Below are positions 7,001 through 9,032 of a stretch of 9,032 nucleotides of DNA, piece after piece. Every line of letters begins with the position of its first letter. Position 1 is the first letter of the stretch. The notes under the pieces were generated by a model that made no database searches, was not told the DNA's origin, and worked only from the letters and a program-made list of their open reading frames with translations. The position numbers and the translations under genes are program-made. Origin of the DNA: CAUZEO01 sp963578625 (GTDB lineage: Bacteria; Verrucomicrobiota; Kiritimatiellia; SLOV01); NCBI GenBank assembly GCA_963578625.1, contig CAUZEO010000218.1, positions 1-9,032 on the forward strand, given 5' to 3'.

Positions 7001-7622
7001 TCTGGCGGAGAGCGTGTCCAATGCGCGCGGCGGAACGGTAGCAGGCGGTCATTGGATCGAGTTTGATTTCGGTTCCGTAAAGTCCGTTGACGAGATGTGG
7101 ATATGGAACTTCAACGAGGCCCCATTCCGCAGCCAGGGATTCAAGGACATTACGATCCAGTACTCCGAAACCGGTAGCATCAACCCGAACAACTGGACCA
7201 CCATCTACGACGGCGTGCTACCCATGGCGGCGACGGCAGGGCCGAATAATGCCACCGATGTAAGTTTAATCGTGGATTTCAGTGGAGTAAACGCAAGGAC
7301 GGTCGTGCTCACCGGCGATATCGGATTGGGGATGAACTGGAGCAATGGATCCGACACCTCTCGCAGCGGCCTGAGCGAAGTCCAGTTTAAATTTGTGGCT
7401 GATATCATCCCCACCCTGGGTTCGATCTCCGAAGAAATGGCCGTCATATCATTCCAGAGCGAAGCGGGTAAGCGGTATCACCTGGAAAGCACCACCGACC
7501 CGTTCTCCCCGTCATGGACCCGTGCAGCCCCAGTCGTAGTAATCGGGGATGGAACGGTCATGAACGCCTACGACGCGCACGGTCGCTCGCCAACTAAAAT
7601 CTATCGCTTGGCGGAGGAGTAG
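4059..7622 (+). CDS. DUF4838 multidomain protein with two discoidin-like modules
   Basis: This 1187-residue protein is probably exported and glycan-directed. Residues about 23-150 form an alpha-glucuronidase/hexosaminidase-type N-domain, with 'HAAEELADFLN' (39-49) and 'GTLYAVYSFLEDQVGCRWW' (111-129). The DUF4838 core follows: 'SVSQNDG' (454-460), 'FVNDAA' (486-491), 'LAYHHS' (506-511), 'HIWEYAT' (574-580) and 'LAKLYWNP' (631-638). It is split by a permuted discoidin-like insert (about 257-449). A beta-sandwich-like region with 'IGFDTDNN' and 'YLFFVND' covers about 783-933. A discoidin-like module follows (938-1113) and a short tail domain ends in 'IYRL' (1118-1187). The CxxC cysteines usual after 'NDG' are mostly lost; only C464 remains. 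Residues 3-20 are hydrophobic but lack a basic n-region, so the signal peptide is weak. The ATG at 4059 is the only in-frame start after an upstream stop; no Shine-Dalgarno is seen. The reaction is unproven. Confidence 0.9.
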   Translation: MSFALYPLYQVLAAVTISMGGVGDVVIVLDPAADPPEMHAAEELADFLNQVTGGTYPIVSIADPVKANLFVGPDAALIADPGFSTAGLEEDGTVIRTVGDDIILAGGKPRGTLYAVYSFLEDQVGCRWWSDTDSTIPSTPSLVIPDLNLTYVPTFDYRQVSYLNARDKDFSARNKLNGHVQQVNAKRGGRKLVYLANEKWSAHSMQTLVPITTYGGSNPQWYCTPDGLVANDFTQASMRSTVVANLELMLDGNNPQQSSNTGLSEVRFHLHNSSNFVGNPGAGSGWDTTGSVTVSASSSHPTRPPARCVDGSGLDTATGLFHATDVLSGIFVSGTAAASAPATPYNAGTVAGMHWVAFQFDQVYQLGEMWVWNDNEPVWHVQGPKNVTIQYSTTAGSTPGQWNTIFSGELDKAWGYPGHAHDMAIDFAGASARWVVITIHDTWLLNTDDVTTISVSQNDGWLPCSTPASDAIVAQEGSYAGVIMRFVNDAAADLEVSNPDLTIHTLAYHHSVRAPSLTVPRSNVVVELVTAAEAILSLGTPGGEPSWSVPLDDARNLWLHDEIVAWSQISPRLHIWEYATAFQDPYVPIPNLRVQAPNKAIYAAEGVKGVNGEGWSFGMGTDMAEIRSWMLAKLYWNPALDGETLIETFCNGYYEAAGPNVIAYIDLLHNDAEARGEWLPQGTGPNSPYLSYDTMNQSWNHLAAGEQTVLSDPELLKRIHVAQIPILYIFVNRWYEFCDRAAALGNPWPLPARYQEAHALIQQYGEAKYPFRFVPPALPVVSGPLNLGALPLTRYATATQPENGSATLEENNATLQMTGNVWRKLDLSYNVTANTLLEFDLKVSQLGEVHAIGFDTDNNESATMGFRLHGTQAWAGSIDDFYAPGAPSSDWQHFRIPVGAFYTGAVNYLFFVNDHDVGSPNAESRFSNIRVSEGAGAGIVNVTVSSQHPTRKGVQAGNGSGLSEDGLQHDAVVGNMWMSSILAESVSNARGGTVAGGHWIEFDFGSVKSVDEMWIWNFNEAPFRSQGFKDITIQYSETGSINPNNWTTIYDGVLPMAATAGPNNATDVSLIVDFSGVNARTVVLTGDIGLGMNWSNGSDTSRSGLSEVQFKFVADIIPTLGSISEEMAVISFQSEAGKRYHLESTTDPFSPSWTRAAPVVVIGDGTVMNAYDAHGRSPTKIYRLAEE
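4827..5405 (+). other. Circularly permuted discoidin-like module inserted in the DUF4838 domain
   Basis: Residues about 257-449 interrupt the DUF4838 domain between 'LMLDGNNPQ' and 'TISVSQNDG', which should be almost adjacent. The insert opens with 'GLSEVRF' (262-268), the string that ends the discoidin-like modules elsewhere in this window. It then has a 'GSGWDTT' linker and the module start 'VTVSASSSHPTR'. The middle, 'GEMWVWN', 'VTIQYSTT' and 'WVVITI', follows in normal order. It stops at 'LLNTDD', just where the last strand would normally come. Joining that end to the insert's own beginning restores the order seen in the neighbouring gene ('NYPNDDSGLSEVRF'). Confidence 0.75.
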
Positions 7623-7677
7623 CCCGCGGTCTACAGCTCCTTGATCCGATACATATTGAGGGCGGAGTAGCCCGCGG
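7616..7677. repeat. 14-bp direct repeat at the convergent gene ends
   Basis: GGAGTAGCCCGCGG occurs at 7616-7629 and again at 7664-7677. The first copy supplies the TAG stop of the DUF4838 gene. The second lies inside the last codons of the convergent gene, where it encodes part of 'DPAGYSA'. The stretch 7619-7634 is also a near-palindrome (one mismatched pair) containing both stop codons. It has no T-run, so it is not a clear intrinsic terminator. Confidence 0.7.
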
Positions 7678-8572
7678 GGTCGCGCATTTTCATGATACTG
7701 CCATCCCCGTCCAGTTCTTGTCCCGCGGGCATCCAGTCCGTCGGCAGACCGGTCATGTTTTTCTCCAGGGAGTAAGTCGAACCGGCGGTGCTTTGGAACG
7801 TGAGGGAAGTCACGGTGTCGAACTCCAACCCGAGCAGGGGGAAACTTGCCGGTGATAGAGCGGTTGGATAGAAGCGGACCTCGCTCAATCCGGAGTCGTC
7901 ATTGGGATAGTTTGTAAGCCTGTGCTCGGCTACCCAGTTCATCGTCGTGTCGTCGGTCGACGTCGTGATCAGCACGTATTTCGCGGGTGCACCGCCGAAT
8001 TCGATTATTTCGCTGGGCGTTCGCGGTTGCCCGGGATCATAGACATCCATGTCACCGGCAAAAATCGTGGTCCAGTCACCGGGGGAAAGACTTCCCCAGC
8101 CGCCGGGTCCGTCCATGGCGGTATACTTGATCGTCACATTTCGAAGTCCCTGGGCCGACCAGGCATACCCTCCAGGATCGCCCTCGGAGTAGTTCCAGAT
8201 CCACATATTTGTCAGGGCATAAACCTGGTCAAACGCGTACTCAATCCAGTGGCCGCCGGGAGAAACACCAAACCGGTCCGCGACTGTGTATTCGAGGCTC
8301 AGCCACATGCTCATTTGATTCTGATCGTGAACTTCACCTGCGGCATTGATACCGGTCCCATTAATGGTGTCGATGGCAAGACGGCTTCCCCCGATATGCT
8401 CGTGGCCCACGCGTACACTGACCGCGCTCGTCGAATCCCACCCGCTTCCGATATCGCCGATAAAGCCTCTCGGCGCGTCGGCATTTGCCAAACCCACATT
8501 CCCCAGAGACATGGCGCCGGTGAGGAGGAGGATCCGGATCAGAGATTGCTCTTTTTTGATTATGGTCACCAT
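7631..8572 (-). CDS. Secreted single-module discoidin-like protein
   Basis: This is a predicted exported protein of 313 residues. The signal peptide has basic residues K6-K7, a hydrophobic core about 11-28 and an A29-N30-A31 cleavage site before D32. One discoidin-like (F5/8 type C-like) module spans about 40-235: 'GSGWDST' (42-48), 'GGHWIEYAFDQVYALTNMWI' (106-125), 'VTIKYT' (146-151), 'DWTTIF' (166-171), 'YVLITTS' (199-205) and 'GLSEVRF' (228-234). A short tail domain (about 245-313) ends in 'MYRIKEL' and matches the tail of the convergent DUF4838 protein. There is no catalytic domain, so binding to a glycan or surface is the likely role. I chose the ATG at 8572; a TTG at 8584 would add four residues before the signal peptide and has no Shine-Dalgarno. 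The gene is convergent with the DUF4838 gene, eight bases apart. Confidence 0.85.
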   Translation of the reverse strand: MVTIIKKEQSLIRILLLTGAMSLGNVGLANADAPRGFIGDIGSGWDSTSAVSVRVGHEHIGGSRLAIDTINGTGINAAGEVHDQNQMSMWLSLEYTVADRFGVSPGGHWIEYAFDQVYALTNMWIWNYSEGDPGGYAWSAQGLRNVTIKYTAMDGPGGWGSLSPGDWTTIFAGDMDVYDPGQPRTPSEIIEFGGAPAKYVLITTSTDDTTMNWVAEHRLTNYPNDDSGLSEVRFYPTALSPASFPLLGLEFDTVTSLTFQSTAGSTYSLEKNMTGLPTDWMPAGQELDGDGSIMKMRDPAGYSALNMYRIKEL

Positions 8573-8598
8573 TGCACCGCCCAAAAACGTACCAACGA

Positions 8599-8627
8599 AC
8601 CGTACTCGAGAAGGGTGCGAATTTCAA
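8599..8627 (-). promoter_or_regulatory. Possible promoter of the single-module discoidin-like gene
   Basis: On the minus strand TTGAAA (8622-8627), a 17-base spacer and TACGGT (8599-8604) are followed by the ATG about 26 bases downstream. The -10 box is weak. The metallo-beta-lactamase gene ends 122 bases upstream, so read-through from it is also possible. Confidence 0.3.
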
Positions 8628-8694
8628 CCAGGATCCTTGTTCACGGGCGGAATGTCCTCGAAGATCCTGTCTTTCCGGCAGCAGACACTTGTTC

Positions 8695-9032
8695 CTATCG
8701 CCATTCTGTCATTGCCGTCGCGTATGCCATTTCCACGATCCGTTTGGCCTTCTTCAGGCAGGGCGAGCGATGGCCGGGAAACAAACAGTCGCATTCCATG
8801 TGGCACAGCTTCTTCAGTGTCTGCAAGTAGGTGACTCGATCGTAATCCGGTCCGCCGTTCCACCTCAGGATCGCTGAATTGCATTTCGGTCCCGTCAGGA
8901 TCACATCGCCGACGAACCACAGCCGCCGGCCGCCAAGGTCAATTTCGTATACTACGCAACTGTTCGCATGACCGGGCGCTTCGATACAACGAATTACGCT
9001 CCCTCCCACTTCTATTTCATCGCCGTTCTTGA
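8695..9032 (-). CDS. Metallo-beta-lactamase-fold hydrolase, N-terminal part outside the window
   Basis: These are the C-terminal 111 residues of a probably cytoplasmic metal-dependent hydrolase. The frame is open through the right edge. The first residues, 'KNGDEIEVGGSVIRCIEAPG', form a strand pair leading into the metal-ligand histidine of 'APGHANSC'. The bridging aspartate is in 'FVGDVI', and the last histidine ligand is in 'FPGH'. The N-terminal HxHxDH motif expected of the family would lie beyond the window, so an intact active site cannot be confirmed. The true start is not in the window; GTG or ATG codons inside this stretch would cut the domain. It lies upstream of, and on the same strand as, the single-module discoidin-like gene, but 122 bases separate them. 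The substrate is unknown. Confidence 0.88.
   Translation of the reverse strand, partial: KNGDEIEVGGSVIRCIEAPGHANSCVVYEIDLGGRRLWFVGDVILTGPKCNSAILRWNGGPDYDRVTYLQTLKKLCHMECDCLFPGHRSPCLKKAKRIVEMAYATAMTEWR

Noticed and set aside
7619..7634. Intrinsic transcription terminator between the convergent genes
   Set aside because: The near-palindrome is short, has a mismatch and almost no loop, and lacks a T-run on either side; at most a weak signal.
7922..8830. 302-residue plus-strand frame opposite the single-module discoidin-like gene
   Set aside because: The minus-strand protein has a signal peptide and conserved module strings; the plus frame also crosses the end of the hydrolase gene and shows no domain.

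Overview
The window carries seven protein genes or gene parts, one decayed gene and several repeats. The style suggests a member of the PVC superphylum (Planctomycetota, Verrucomicrobiota, Kiritimatiellota or Lentisphaerota). The main reasons are two large or secreted proteins built from discoidin-like (F5/8 type C-like) modules with the strings 'GLSEVRF' and 'EMWxWN', and the short C-terminal domain ending in 'YRL' or 'YRI' that both share. This is inference from protein style. No rRNA, tRNA or other taxonomic marker is present.

Region by region. Positions 1-1911 (minus) hold a two-gene unit: a zinc-dependent sorbitol/threonine-dehydrogenase-like oxidoreductase followed 19 bases later by an MFS transporter that runs off the left edge. 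Upstream of the dehydrogenase are two tandem, diverged 49-bp repeats (1984-2081). Positions 2084-2986 hold a divergent pair: a small PspC-domain membrane protein (minus, GTG start with a good Shine-Dalgarno) and a MerR-family regulator (plus). The regulator's promoter contains a 5+5 bp dyad centred in its spacer, which suggests autoregulation. The regulator's 3' end overlaps a convergent SAM-dependent methyltransferase (2949-3629, minus) by 38 bp.

Positions 3630-4058 look non-coding but hold a decayed N-terminal fragment of a polysaccharide pyruvyl transferase-like gene. It has an in-frame TAG and an in-frame hexanucleotide expansion, (AGGGAC)5, that reads as Arg-Asp repeats.

Positions 4059-7622 (plus) encode a 1187-residue multidomain protein of the DUF4838 (alpha-glucuronidase-like) type. 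It has a C-terminal discoidin-like module and a second discoidin-like module inserted inside the DUF4838 domain. The inserted copy is in circularly permuted order: the module's last strand comes first. This is the most unusual item in the window. A convergent gene 8 bp away (7631-8572, minus) encodes a secreted single-module protein with the same discoidin-like domain and the same C-terminal tail. Positions 8695-9032 (minus) are the C-terminal part of a metallo-beta-lactamase-fold hydrolase running off the right edge.

Functionally, the DUF4838 protein and its single-module neighbour look like an extracellular glycan-binding or glycan-processing pair. The dehydrogenase and transporter could handle a polyol or sugar derivative. 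No direct link between these two parts is shown by the sequence.
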